Below are positions 20,385 through 31,343 of a stretch of DNA of 64,000 nt, piece after piece; position 1 is the first letter of the stretch; each line of letters opens with the position of its first letter. A program made the translations under genes and the position numbers. The stretch lies in assembly GCF_026153295.1 (NCBI RefSeq), contig NZ_CP110615.1:1488001-1552000 (forward strand), read 5' to 3'. Under the pieces are notes generated by a model that did not search any database, was not told the origin of the DNA, and saw only the letters and a list, made by a program, of their open reading frames with translations. Source of the stretch: Rhodococcus antarcticus (GTDB lineage: Bacteria; Actinomycetota; Actinomycetes; Mycobacteriales; Mycobacteriaceae).

Positions 20385-22241
20385 GTGGACAACGGCTGGA
20401 TGCTGATGCGTGGAGCGATGCTCGCCAACGAGCCGCGCCAGAAGATCGGTCGGGAGACGGTGCGCCGGGTCTGGGACTTCGCCAGCCCGCACCGCCGCTC
20501 GCTGACCGCGCTGCTCGTCGTGACCGTCGCCTCGGCGGTCATCGCGGTGCTCACCCCCCTGCTGGCCGGCCGCGTCATCGACGCCGTCATCAACCGCAGC
20601 GGGCTGCGCACCGTCGTCGTCGTCGCACTCGTCATCGCCGGTCTCTCCGTCATCGACGCCGGGCTCTCGCTGGCCGAGAGGTGGCAGGCCTCCCGGATCG
20701 GTGAGGGGCTCATCCTCGACCTGCGCCGCGCGGTGTTCACCCACGTGCAGCGGATGCCCGTCGCCTTCTTCACCCGCACCCGCACCGGAGCGCTGGTCTC
20801 GCGGCTGAACAACGACGTCATCGGTGCCCAGCGCGCCTTCACGTCCACGCTGTCCGGGCTGGTCACCAACGTCATCCAGCTGGTGCTCACGGCTGTCGTC
20901 ATGGCCACCCTGTCCTGGCAGGTCACGATCCTCTCGCTCGTGCTGCTCCCCGTCTTCGTCATCCCGGCCCGCCGCGTCGGGTCCCGGATGGCCGACCTGC
21001 AGCGCGAGGCGTCCGGGCTCAACGCCGGCATGGTCACGCAGATGACGGAGCGGTTCTCCGCCCCGGGCGCCACCCTGGTGAAGCTGTTCGGGCGGCCCGA
21101 CGTCGAGGAGCGCGAGTTCTCCGCCCGAGCCGCCCGCGTGCGCGACATCGGGGTGCGGACCGCCATGGCCACCCGGGTCTTCCTCACCGCCCTCACGCTG
21201 GTCTCGGCGCTGGCCCAGGCCCTGGTCTACGGGCTCGGCGGCTACCTCGCCTACACCGGGCAGATCCAGGCCGGTGCCGTGGTCAGCCTGGCGCTGCTGC
21301 TCACCCGGCTCTACGGCCCGCTCACCGCGCTGGCCAGCGCGCGGGTGGACGTCATGACGGCGCTGGTGAGCTTCGAGCGCGTGTTCGAGGTGCTCGACCT
21401 GGCGCCCACCATCACCGAGAAGCCAGACGCCGTCGACGTGCCGGCCGGCCCGCTCTCGGTCGAGCTGCGCGACGTGCGCTTCTCCTACCCGTCGGCCTCC
21501 TCGGTCTCGCTCGCCTCGCTGGAGGAGGTCAGCGTGCTGGACACCCGTGGCGGCGAGGAGGTGCTGCACGGCATCTCCCTGGTGGCGCAGCCCGGCCAGC
21601 TCGTGGCGCTGGTGGGCTCGTCGGGGGCGGGCAAGTCGACGCTCGCCTCGCTGCTGGCCCGGCTGTACGACGTCGACTCCGGGGCCGTGCTGCTCGGCGG
21701 GGTGGACGTGCGTGACGTCGGGTTCGACTCGCTGCGCTCCGCCGTTGGCGTGGTCACCCAGGACGGGCACCTGTTCCACGACACCCTGGAGGCCAACCTC
21801 CGCTACGCCGACCCGGACGCCACCGACGAGCAGCTGTGGAGCGCGCTGCGCCGGGCGCGGCTGGAGCCCCTGGTCCGCTCGTTGCCCGACGGCATGGCGA
21901 CGCTGGTCGGTGAGCGCGGCTACCGGCTCTCCGGCGGGGAGCGCCAGCGGCTCACCATCGCCCGGCTGCTGCTCGCCCAGCCCCGGGTGGTGGTGCTCGA
22001 CGAGGCCACGGCGCACCTGGACTCCGAGTCCGAGCACGCCGTGCAGGAGGCGCTGACGGCCGCCCTGGAGGGGCGCACGGCCATCGTCATCGCCCACCGC
22101 CTCACCACGATCCGCGACGCGGACGTCATCTGCGTCGTCGAGGACGGGCGCATCGTCGAGCGCGGTGACCACGACGAGCTGCTGGCGGCGCGCGGCCGGT
22201 ACGCCGAGCTGTACGAGGGCGTGTTCGAGACGACGGGCTAG
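20385..22241 (+). CDS. ABC exporter, fused membrane and ATPase domains
   Basis: 618-residue half-transporter of the MsbA/multidrug type that works as a dimer in the cytoplasmic membrane. Residues about 45-320 hold six membrane segments (ALLVVTVASAVIAVLTPLLA begins the first). The nucleotide-binding domain has Walker A ALVGSSGAGKSTLASLLARL, Q-loop VTQDGHLFHD, signature RLSGGERQRLTIARLL, Walker B VVVLDEATAHLDSES and switch AHRLTT. The domain has an insert before Walker A around DTRGGEEVLHG. The substrate is unknown. Its stop overlaps the convergent acnR stop (CTAG). Confidence 0.9.
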   Translation: MDNGWMLMRGAMLANEPRQKIGRETVRRVWDFASPHRRSLTALLVVTVASAVIAVLTPLLAGRVIDAVINRSGLRTVVVVALVIAGLSVIDAGLSLAERWQASRIGEGLILDLRRAVFTHVQRMPVAFFTRTRTGALVSRLNNDVIGAQRAFTSTLSGLVTNVIQLVLTAVVMATLSWQVTILSLVLLPVFVIPARRVGSRMADLQREASGLNAGMVTQMTERFSAPGATLVKLFGRPDVEEREFSARAARVRDIGVRTAMATRVFLTALTLVSALAQALVYGLGGYLAYTGQIQAGAVVSLALLLTRLYGPLTALASARVDVMTALVSFERVFEVLDLAPTITEKPDAVDVPAGPLSVELRDVRFSYPSASSVSLASLEEVSVLDTRGGEEVLHGISLVAQPGQLVALVGSSGAGKSTLASLLARLYDVDSGAVLLGGVDVRDVGFDSLRSAVGVVTQDGHLFHDTLEANLRYADPDATDEQLWSALRRARLEPLVRSLPDGMATLVGERGYRLSGGERQRLTIARLLLAQPRVVVLDEATAHLDSESEHAVQEALTAALEGRTAIVIAHRLTTIRDADVICVVEDGRIVERGDHDELLAARGRYAELYEGVFETTG

Positions 22242-22819
22242 GAGCCGGCGGGCTGGGAGCGCCGTCGCACGCTGTCCTCGACGAGGTCCAGCACGGGGGA
22301 GAGGTGCGCGGTGGGCAACCCCATCGCGAGGTGCGCGACGAGGCCGTCGAGGACCAGCTCGAGATAGGCGGCCAGCACGGCGGGGTCGACGTCGTCGCGC
22401 AGCTTGCCGGCCTCGCGCTGGCGGGCGAGCCGGGCGAGCGTCGCGGCGGTGAGCTCGGCCGAGCGCTGCGCCCAGCCCGCCCGGAACTCGGCGTCGGTGC
22501 GCAGCCGGCGGGAGACCTCCAGGCGGGTGCCGAGCCAGTCGTGCTGCTCGGGGTGGGCCAGCAGGTCACGCATCACCTGGACCAGCCCCTGCTCGGCGAC
22601 CACGTCGGCCATCCGCTGCGCCTCCTCCAGCGCGAGGGCCAGGAACAGGCCGTCCTTGTCGCGGAAGTGGTGGAAGATCGCGCCGCGGGAGAGACCGGTG
22701 GCCTCCTCCATCCGCCGCACGGTGGCGCCCTCGTACCCGTTGCGCGCGAAGCACACCCGGGCGCCGTCGAGGATCTGGCGGCGACGGGCGTCGAGGTGGT
22801 CCTGGCTGACCTTCGGCAC
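22238..22819 (-). CDS. acnR: Aconitase repressor AcnR (TetR family)
   Basis: 193-residue TetR-type regulator. The DNA-binding part reads RRQILDGARVCFARNGYEGA then TVRRMEEATGLSRGAIFHHF, and later DWLGTRLEVSRRLRTD and LELVLDGLVAHLAMG closely follow Corynebacterium AcnR as I remember it, a repressor of acn. GTG 22819 is six bases after a TATGCT hexamer, giving a leaderless message; the earlier in-frame TTG was rejected. In M. tuberculosis the equivalent gene adjoins acn; here egtABCD lies between them, and a matching box is found in the acn promoter (30294-30309). Confidence 0.82.
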   Translation of the reverse strand: MPKVSQDHLDARRRQILDGARVCFARNGYEGATVRRMEEATGLSRGAIFHHFRDKDGLFLALALEEAQRMADVVAEQGLVQVMRDLLAHPEQHDWLGTRLEVSRRLRTDAEFRAGWAQRSAELTAATLARLARQREAGKLRDDVDPAVLAAYLELVLDGLVAHLAMGLPTAHLSPVLDLVEDSVRRRSQPAGS

Positions 22820-22825
22820 GGGGTC

Positions 22826-22831
22826 AGCATA
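22826..22831 (-). promoter_or_regulatory. -10 element of acnR
   Basis: TATGCT on the minus strand, six bases before GTG 22819; leaderless transcript likely. Confidence 0.55.
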
Positions 22832-22842
22832 GGCCGCCACCA

Positions 22843-22858
22843 AGCCGTACGTACGGCT
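22843..22858. promoter_or_regulatory. 16-base perfect palindrome between acnR and egtA
   Basis: AGCCGTACGTACGGCT sits 12 bases upstream of the acnR -10 and 64 bases before the egtA -10. It is a TetR-style operator candidate that could control acnR, egtA or both. It shares GTAC half-sites with the AcnR consensus but lacks the four-base spacer. Confidence 0.5.
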
Positions 22859-22921
22859 CGGTTCCGGTGCAGGTCACCATCCCGTCACCGTCACGGACCG
22901 GCACCGGTCGGCTGTCGTGTG

Positions 22922-22927
22922 TAGCGT
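22922..22927 (+). promoter_or_regulatory. -10 element of the egt operon
   Basis: TAGCGT about 35 bases before GTG 22963; the same hexamer appears before the aldo/keto reductase gene (51388). No clear -35. Confidence 0.45.
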
Positions 22928-22962
22928 TCTCAGCAGTCTTCCCGACCCTGGAGGTGAACGCC

Positions 22963-24195
22963 GTGACCCGTCTCCTGCACGCCCCGGTCCCTCTCCGGGG
23001 ACGCACCGAGGCCGAGGCGCACGTCGGCATGACGTGCTTCAAGCTCGGCCCACCGAGCCTCATCGGCGCCGAGCTCGAGTTCCTCGTCGCGCACCGCGAG
23101 GACCCGTCGGTCCGCCCCTCGCTGGGCGAGCTGGCGGAGGCCCTCGGTGAGCACTCCCCGCACAGCATCTCCCCGCTCTCGCCCGCCCTCCCGCTGCCCG
23201 GTGGCAGCGCCGTGACGGTGGAGCCCGGTGGACAGGTCGAGCTCTCCAGCTCCCCGTACCCCGACGCCGCCAGCCTCTGCTCCGCCCTCGTCGCCGACGT
23301 CGAGGTGCTCGGTGACCGGCTCGCCGGGCGCAACCTCCGTCCCGTGACCGCCTCGGCGGACCCCCGGCGCGAGCCCCGGCGCCTGCTCGAGCTGCCGCGC
23401 TACGACGCGATGGAGGCGTTCTTCGACCAGGTCGGCCCGTACGGGCGGCTGATGATGACCAACACCGCCGCCACCCAGGTCGCCGTCGACGCCGGGCGCG
23501 CGGGCGGCGAGGTCCGGGCGCGGTGGGCGCTGCTGCACGAGGCAGGTCCGGCGCTGGTGGCCGCGTTCGCCTGCTCACCGGTGCTGCGCGGCGCCCCCGC
23601 CGGGGCGTGGGCGTCGCAGCGGATGCGCACCTGGCTCGAGCTCGACCCGCGGCGAACCCGAGGTCCTGGTCTCGGCGGCGGGGACCCGGCTGCCGAGTAC
23701 GCGCGCTGGGCGCTCGACGTGCCGCTGCTGTGCGTCCGCTCGGACGGGGACTCCTGGAGCGCCCCGGACGGAGCCACCTTCGCCGACTGGGTCGACGGTC
23801 GGCTCGATGCGGTGCTGCCGGCCCGCCCCGGCGTGGACGACCTCGAGCTCCACCTGAGCACCCTGTTCCCGCCCGTGCGGGCCTGCGGCCACCTCGAGGT
23901 GCGCTACCTCGACGCCCAGCCGGACGGGCAGTGGCGGGTGCCGGTCGCGGTGCTCGAGGCGCTGCTGTCCACTCCCACGGTCCTCGACCGCGCCCGCGCC
24001 ATCGTGGCGCCGACCGTCGGGCGGTGGCGCGACGCCGCGCGCCTCGGGCTCGCCGACGACCCGCTGCGCACCGCCGGCGCCGCCGTCCTGGCCCTGGCCG
24101 CCGACCACACCGCCGACCCCGCGCTGGCCGCGCTGGTGCAGCACGCCGCAGCCCGCACCGCCGAGGGAGCCGCTCCGCGGGGGGAGACCCGATGA
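22963..24195 (+). CDS. egtA: EgtA, glutamate-cysteine ligase
   Basis: 410-residue enzyme joining glutamate and cysteine to gamma-glutamylcysteine, the sulfur donor for EgtB. It belongs to the GCS2-like family: IGAELEFLVAH near the N-terminus, PRYDAMEAFFDQVGPYGRLM, MTNTAATQVAVDAG and the C-terminal HLEVRYLDAQP. GTG 22963 has a GGAGG site eight bases upstream; the longer frame overlaps the promoter. First gene of egtABCD. Confidence 0.9.
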   Translation: MTRLLHAPVPLRGRTEAEAHVGMTCFKLGPPSLIGAELEFLVAHREDPSVRPSLGELAEALGEHSPHSISPLSPALPLPGGSAVTVEPGGQVELSSSPYPDAASLCSALVADVEVLGDRLAGRNLRPVTASADPRREPRRLLELPRYDAMEAFFDQVGPYGRLMMTNTAATQVAVDAGRAGGEVRARWALLHEAGPALVAAFACSPVLRGAPAGAWASQRMRTWLELDPRRTRGPGLGGGDPAAEYARWALDVPLLCVRSDGDSWSAPDGATFADWVDGRLDAVLPARPGVDDLELHLSTLFPPVRACGHLEVRYLDAQPDGQWRVPVAVLEALLSTPTVLDRARAIVAPTVGRWRDAARLGLADDPLRTAGAAVLALAADHTADPALAALVQHAAARTAEGAAPRGETR

Positions 24196-25520
24196 CGACC
24201 GCATCCGGCGGGATGACCACGGAGCAGCTGCGCGAGCACGTCGCGACCACCCTGACCCGGGGACGCGAGCGCACCGCCGCGCTGATCGAGGTCGAGCCCG
24301 ACGAGCTCACCGCACAGCACTCCACGCTGATGAGCCCGCTGGTGTGGGACTACGCGCACATCGGCAACCAGGAGGAGCTGTGGCTCGTCCGCGACGTGGG
24401 CGGCCGCGACCCCGTGCGCCAGGACATCGACCAGATGTACGACGCCTTCCTGAACACCCGCGCCAGCCGGGTCGCCCTGCCGCTGCTCGACCCGACCGAG
24501 GCCCGTGACTACGTGCGGACGGTGCGGGACAAGGTGTTCGAGGTGCTCGAGCGCAGCCCGCTGGCCGGGCGGCGGCTCGAGGAGGGTGGGTTCGCCTTCG
24601 GCATGGTGGCCCAGCACGAGCAGCAGCACGCCGAGACCATGCTCGCCACCCACCAGCTCCGTGCGGGCGCCGCCGTGCTGCACGCACCGCGTCCACCCGC
24701 CGCAGTTGTCCGCCTCGCGCCCGAGGTGGTGGTCCCCGCCGGCGAGTTCGTGATGGGCACCTCCACGGAGCCGTGGGCGCTGGACAACGAGCGGCCCGCG
24801 CACACCCGGAACGTCGACGGGTTCGCGATCGACACCGCCCCGGTCACCAACGGCCGCTGGCTGCAGTTCCTTCTCGACGGCGGGTACGACCGCCCCGAGC
24901 TGTGGACCACCGTCGGGTGGGCGCACCGGGTGCAGGCGGGGCTCACGGCGCCGGAGTTCTGGCAGCTCGACGGTGACGCGTGGTCGCGTCGTGCGTTCGG
25001 GGTGCTCGAGCCGCTGGTGGACGACGAGCCCGTGGTGCACGTCTGCTTCCACGAGGCGCAGGCCTACGCCCGCTGGGCCGGGCGACGGCTGCCCACCGAG
25101 GTGGAGTGGGAGAAGGCCGCGCGCCACGACCCCGCCACCGGGCGCTCGCGCCGCTGGCCGTGGGGCGACGAGGATCCGACGGCGGAGCACGCCAACCTCG
25201 GCCAGCGGCACCTGCGCCCGGCACCCGTGGGTGCCTACCCGGCCGGGGCGTCCGCCCTGGGCGTGCACCAGCTCGCCGGGGACGTGTGGGAGTGGTGCGA
25301 CTCCGGGTTCACCCCGCACCCGGGGTTCGAGGTGTTCCCCTACGAAGAGTACTCCAAGGTGTTCTTCGGTGGCGACTACGCGGTGCTGCGCGGCGGCTCG
25401 TTCGGCACCGACGAGGTGGCCGCGCGGGGAACGTTCCGCAACTGGGACCACCCGGTGCGCCGGCAGATCTTCACCGGACTCCGCACGGCGCGCGACCTCA
25501 CCGCGGCAGAGCGGGGCTGA
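24192..25520 (+). CDS. egtB: EgtB, ergothioneine sulfoxide synthase
   Basis: 442-residue non-heme iron enzyme that links gamma-glutamylcysteine to hercynine with O2. The N-terminal DinB-like domain has the iron ligands H142, H146 (QHEQQHAET, HX3HXE region with E148) and H56 in YAHIGNQ; the C-terminal formylglycine-generating-enzyme-like domain has EVVVPAGEFVMGT, RLPTEVEWEKAARHD, LAGDVWEWCDS and VLRGGSFGTD. ATG 24192 overlaps the egtA stop by four bases. Confidence 0.95.
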   Translation: MTTASGGMTTEQLREHVATTLTRGRERTAALIEVEPDELTAQHSTLMSPLVWDYAHIGNQEELWLVRDVGGRDPVRQDIDQMYDAFLNTRASRVALPLLDPTEARDYVRTVRDKVFEVLERSPLAGRRLEEGGFAFGMVAQHEQQHAETMLATHQLRAGAAVLHAPRPPAAVVRLAPEVVVPAGEFVMGTSTEPWALDNERPAHTRNVDGFAIDTAPVTNGRWLQFLLDGGYDRPELWTTVGWAHRVQAGLTAPEFWQLDGDAWSRRAFGVLEPLVDDEPVVHVCFHEAQAYARWAGRRLPTEVEWEKAARHDPATGRSRRWPWGDEDPTAEHANLGQRHLRPAPVGAYPAGASALGVHQLAGDVWEWCDSGFTPHPGFEVFPYEEYSKVFFGGDYAVLRGGSFGTDEVAARGTFRNWDHPVRRQIFTGLRTARDLTAAERG

Positions 25521-25528
25521 GCGCGCGC

Positions 25529-26266
25529 GTGTGCCGTCACCTGGCGTACCTCGGTCCACCGTGCTCGGTGGGCGAGCTGCTGGCCCGCGGGCCGCACTCC
25601 CTGCAGTCGCAGGGCTGGGCACCCCGGGACATGCGCGGCGGCGGAACCGTCAACGCCGACGGCTACGGCGCCGCGTGGTGGGTGGACGGCGCGCCCGTGC
25701 GCTACCGGACGGCGCGCCCGGTCTGGAACGACGAGGCCGGGGCTGCCGTGCTGGGCTCGGCCCGCTCGGGCGCCGTGCTGGCGGCGGTGCGCTCGGCGAC
25801 GGTCGGCATGCCCGTGGTGCACACCGCCAACGCGCCGTTCACCGACGGCCGCTGGGCGTTCAGCCACAACGGCACGGTGCGCGGCTGGCCCGGCTCGCTG
25901 GCCCGGCTGGCGGCCGAGCTACCCATCACCGACGTGCTGACCCTCGACGCGCCCACCGACTCCGCGCTGCTGTGGGCGACGGTCAGGGCCAGGCTGGACT
26001 CCGACGACCCGGCGGACGTGCTCGCCGAGCTGGTGCGTTCGGTGGGGGCCTCCGCGCCGGAGTCCCGGCTCAACCTGCTCCTCACCGACGGCGAGCAGGT
26101 CGTGGCCACCACCTGGTACCACTCGCTGTCCGTGCTCGTCACCGAGGACGCGGTGCTGGTGGCGTCCGAGCCGCACGACGACGACCCGGCCTGGCGACCG
26201 GTGCCCGACCACAGCCTGGTGACCGCCCGACCCGGACACGTCGCCGTCACGCCGCTCGACCCCTGA
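25529..26266 (+). CDS. egtC: EgtC, gamma-glutamyl hercynylcysteine S-oxide hydrolase
   Basis: 245-residue class II glutamine-amidotransferase-like hydrolase that removes glutamate from the EgtB product. Residue 2 is the nucleophilic cysteine (start VCRHLAYLG); QGWAPRDMRGGGTVNADGYG and HTANAPFTDGRWAFSHNGTV are the family motifs. GTG 25529 was chosen since it places Cys at position 2. It follows egtB by eight bases. Confidence 0.93.
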   Translation: MCRHLAYLGPPCSVGELLARGPHSLQSQGWAPRDMRGGGTVNADGYGAAWWVDGAPVRYRTARPVWNDEAGAAVLGSARSGAVLAAVRSATVGMPVVHTANAPFTDGRWAFSHNGTVRGWPGSLARLAAELPITDVLTLDAPTDSALLWATVRARLDSDDPADVLAELVRSVGASAPESRLNLLLTDGEQVVATTWYHSLSVLVTEDAVLVASEPHDDDPAWRPVPDHSLVTARPGHVAVTPLDP

Positions 26267-26290
26267 CCTCCCGAACCCTGACCTCCCGAA
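26261..26290 (+). repeat. 15-base duplication at the end of egtC
   Basis: CCCTGACCTCCCGAA occurs at 26261-26275 and 26276-26290. The first copy contains the egtC stop codon, so the duplication adds only untranslated sequence before egtD. Confidence 0.85.
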
Positions 26291-26311
26291 CCCCACCCTG
26301 AACGAGGAGCC

Positions 26312-27283
26312 ATGACCGCACCGACGCTGGACGTCCACCTCTCACCCGATGACGCCGGGGTGGCGCTGCGCGAGGACGCGCGCGACGGCCTCACCGCGAC
26401 CGACAAGTGGCTGGCACCCAAGTGGTTCTACGACGCCCGGGGCAGCGACCTGTTCGAGGACATCACGCGGCTGCCCGAGTACTACCCCACCCGCACCGAG
26501 AAGGCGCTGCTGCAGGCCCACGCGGGCGACATCGCCCGGGCCTCCGGGGCGGACACGCTGGTCGAGCTCGGCTCCGGGTCGTCGGAGAAGACGCGGCTGC
26601 TGCTGGACGCCCTGCGCGACGGGGGGACCCTGCGGCGGTACGTGCCGCAGGACGTCTCGCAGTCCGCGCTCGAGGCGGCGGCCCGCGAGGTCGCGCGGGA
26701 GTACCCGGAGATCCAGGTGCACGGCGTGGTCGGGGACTTCACCCGCCACCTCGGCGAGCTGCCGGGTGGCGACCACCGGCTGCTCGCGTTCCTCGGCGGC
26801 ACGCTGGGCAACCTCATCCCCGCCGAGCGGGCCGACTTCCTGGCCAGCGTCCGCGCGACGCTGGTGGCGGGCGAGCACCTGCTGCTGGGGGTGGGGCTGG
26901 TGATCGACCCGGCCGTGCTCGTGCCTGCCTACGACGACGCGGCGGGGGTGACGGCGGAGTTCAACCGCAACGTGCTGCACGTGCTCAACCGCGAGCTGGG
27001 GGCGGACTTCGAGCCGGAGGCCTTCGAGCACGTGGCCCGGTGGAACGCCGAGGACGAGTGGATCGAGATGCGGCTGCGCGCGAGCCGAGCCATGCACGTG
27101 CGCCTGGACTCCCTCGACCTGGAGGTGGACCTGGCCGAGGGCGAGGAGATCCGCACCGAGGTGTCGGCGAAGTTCCGGCTCGACGGGATCTCGGCGGAGC
27201 TGGAGCGGGCCGGGCTCGAGCTCACCTCGCACTGGACCGACGCCGACGACCGCTTCGCCCTGCTCCTGGCCACGGCCGTCTGA
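26312..27283 (+). CDS. egtD: EgtD, histidine N-alpha-methyltransferase
   Basis: 323-residue SAM-dependent enzyme that trimethylates histidine to hercynine, the first step of ergothioneine synthesis. Features: WFYDARGSDLFEDITRLPEY with the aromatic substrate residues, SAM loop LVELGSGSSEKTRLLL, FLGGTLGNLIPAER with the conserved Asn, and EFNRNVLHVLNRELGADF. ATG 26312 has GAGGAG eight bases upstream. No egtE-type lyase follows; a strong terminator ends the operon. Confidence 0.95.
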   Translation: MTAPTLDVHLSPDDAGVALREDARDGLTATDKWLAPKWFYDARGSDLFEDITRLPEYYPTRTEKALLQAHAGDIARASGADTLVELGSGSSEKTRLLLDALRDGGTLRRYVPQDVSQSALEAAAREVAREYPEIQVHGVVGDFTRHLGELPGGDHRLLAFLGGTLGNLIPAERADFLASVRATLVAGEHLLLGVGLVIDPAVLVPAYDDAAGVTAEFNRNVLHVLNRELGADFEPEAFEHVARWNAEDEWIEMRLRASRAMHVRLDSLDLEVDLAEGEEIRTEVSAKFRLDGISAELERAGLELTSHWTDADDRFALLLATAV

Positions 27284-27355
27284 CCCCAGGCTCTCACCGG
27301 TCGTTCGGGCCGCGCCCCGGGCGCGTGCGCGACCACCGCGTGGGTCCGCACGACC

Positions 27356-27387
27356 GCGCCCCCCGTCCCTGGTGGGACGGGGGGCGC
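27356..27387. terminator. Strong hairpin between egtD and acn
   Basis: Perfect 14-pair stem (27356-27369 with 27374-27387) and a TGGT loop, the stem including CCCCCCGTCCC. It lies between convergent genes and can end transcription both ways. As usual in such genomes, it lacks a T tract. Confidence 0.85.
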
Positions 27388-27406
27388 GGGCCGGACGGCT
27401 CCGTGG

Positions 27407-30205
<2,799 letters not shown>

Positions 30206-30286
30206 GTCTTCGCTCCACTCGTCGATGAGGTCTGCTGCGGACCGGTGCCGATCCTGCCGCACGCAGGCACCGCGCGGCCTGCCGCA

Positions 30287-30292
30287 ACTCTA
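30287..30292 (-). promoter_or_regulatory. -10 element of acn
   Basis: TAGAGT on the minus strand, about 80 bases before the acn start. The AcnR-type box begins two bases upstream of it. Confidence 0.5.
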
Positions 30293-30293
30293 G

Positions 30294-30309
30294 CAGTACG
30301 CTTGTCCTG
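30294..30309 (-). promoter_or_regulatory. AcnR box in the acn promoter
   Basis: Reads CAGTACGCTTGTCCTG on the plus strand; the corynebacterial AcnR consensus I recall is CAGNAC-N4-GTACTG. The left half is exact and the right half differs at one base. It lies between the expected -35 and -10 of acn, where a bound repressor would block polymerase. Confidence 0.65.
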
Positions 30310-30360
30310 TTGGGCGGGTCCGGCACTGCCGACACGCGGCGACGCCGGGGCGGCGGGTCG

Positions 30361-30366
30361 TAGGGT
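30361..30366 (+). promoter_or_regulatory. -10 element of the esterase gene
   Basis: TAGGGT, seven bases before ATG 30374; leaderless transcript likely. Confidence 0.5.
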
Positions 30367-30373
30367 CGGGCCC

Positions 30374-31279
30374 ATGCCTGTCGACGCCCAGCTCGCCGCC
30401 CTGCTCGAGGTGCTCCCCACCACCGACATCGGCGGCGCCGTCACCGACGTCGCGACGATGCGGTCGGGGATGGCGCAGGCCGTCGCCCAGCTGCCGGTCA
30501 CCGTGCAGGTCGAGGACGTGCGCGACGTCGTGGCCGACGGCGTCGCCGTGCGGGTGTACCGCCCGTCCGCCGGGGAGCCGCTGCCGCTGGTGCTGCTGGT
30601 CCACGGCGGTGGGTTCGTCATCGGCAGCGTCGACACGCACGACGGGCTGGCCCGGCGGATCGCGCGCGACGCGGGCGCCGTCGTCGTCTCCGTGGAGTAC
30701 CGGCTCGCCCCGGAGCACCCGTTCCCCGCCGCGGTGGACGACTGCTGGGCGGCGCTGCGCTGGGCCGCCGCCCACGCGGACGAGCTCGGCGCGGACCCGG
30801 CCAGGGTGGCTGTGGCCGGCGACAGCGCCGGGGGCAACCTCGCGGCGGTGCTCACCCACCTGGCGCGGGGGACCAGTGGCCCCGACCTGGTGTTCCAGCT
30901 GCTGCTCTACCCCGTGACGAGCGGGCACCACGACTGGCCCAGCGTCCGCGAGAACTCCGATGCACCGGTCCTCACGCGGCGGGCGATGGAGTGGTTCGCC
31001 GCGCAGTACGCCGCCGACGGCTCGGTCCGCTCGGCTCCGGCGACCGCGGAGAGCTTCACCGGGCTGCCGGCGGCCTTCGTGGCCACCGCGGGTGCTGACC
31101 CCCTGCGCGACGACGGCGAGGCCTACGCCGAGCTGCTCCGGCGCGACGGGGTGGCGGTCCAGCAGGTGCGGTACGAGCCGCTGGTGCACGGCTTCGCGGC
31201 GTTCGACGGGATCGTGCCGGCCTGCACGGCCGCGGTCGACGAGTGCGTGGCGGCGCTGCGGGCGGCACTGCACCCCTGA
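30374..31279 (+). CDS. Alpha/beta hydrolase, hormone-sensitive-lipase family
   Basis: 301-residue esterase/lipase. The oxyanion-hole motif is LVHGGGFVIGS, the nucleophile Ser is in VAGDSAGGNLAA, and the acid and histidine are in GADPLRDDGEAYAELL and LVHGFAAF. SVEYRLAPEHPFPAAVDDC is typical of the HSL/GDSAG group. No signal peptide, so probably cytoplasmic. The acyl ester substrate is unknown; the acyl-CoA synthetase that follows suggests fatty-acid or short-acyl metabolism. Confidence 0.88.
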   Translation: MPVDAQLAALLEVLPTTDIGGAVTDVATMRSGMAQAVAQLPVTVQVEDVRDVVADGVAVRVYRPSAGEPLPLVLLVHGGGFVIGSVDTHDGLARRIARDAGAVVVSVEYRLAPEHPFPAAVDDCWAALRWAAAHADELGADPARVAVAGDSAGGNLAAVLTHLARGTSGPDLVFQLLLYPVTSGHHDWPSVRENSDAPVLTRRAMEWFAAQYAADGSVRSAPATAESFTGLPAAFVATAGADPLRDDGEAYAELLRRDGVAVQQVRYEPLVHGFAAFDGIVPACTAAVDECVAALRAALHP

Positions 31280-31301
31280 CGCCGGCTGTGGGTGCGGTCA
31301 C

Positions 31302-31307
31302 TATGGT
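31302..31307 (+). promoter_or_regulatory. -10 element of the acyl-CoA synthetase gene
   Basis: TATGGT, 36 bases before GTG 31344, leaving room for the GGAGG site seen at 31332-31336. Confidence 0.45.
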
Positions 31308-31343
31308 TGGGGAGCCCTTTCCCGCTGAGCCGGAGGTTGCACC

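Noticed and set aside
20123-22172. Long minus-strand frame of about 650 codons opposite the ABC exporter
   Set aside because: Composition is typical of an antisense shadow (Asp/Gly/His/Gln rich) and the sense strand encodes a clear ABC protein.
22820-22843. Longer acnR starting at TTG 22843
   Set aside because: The TATGCT -10 lies inside this extension and GTG 22819 fits the leaderless spacing.
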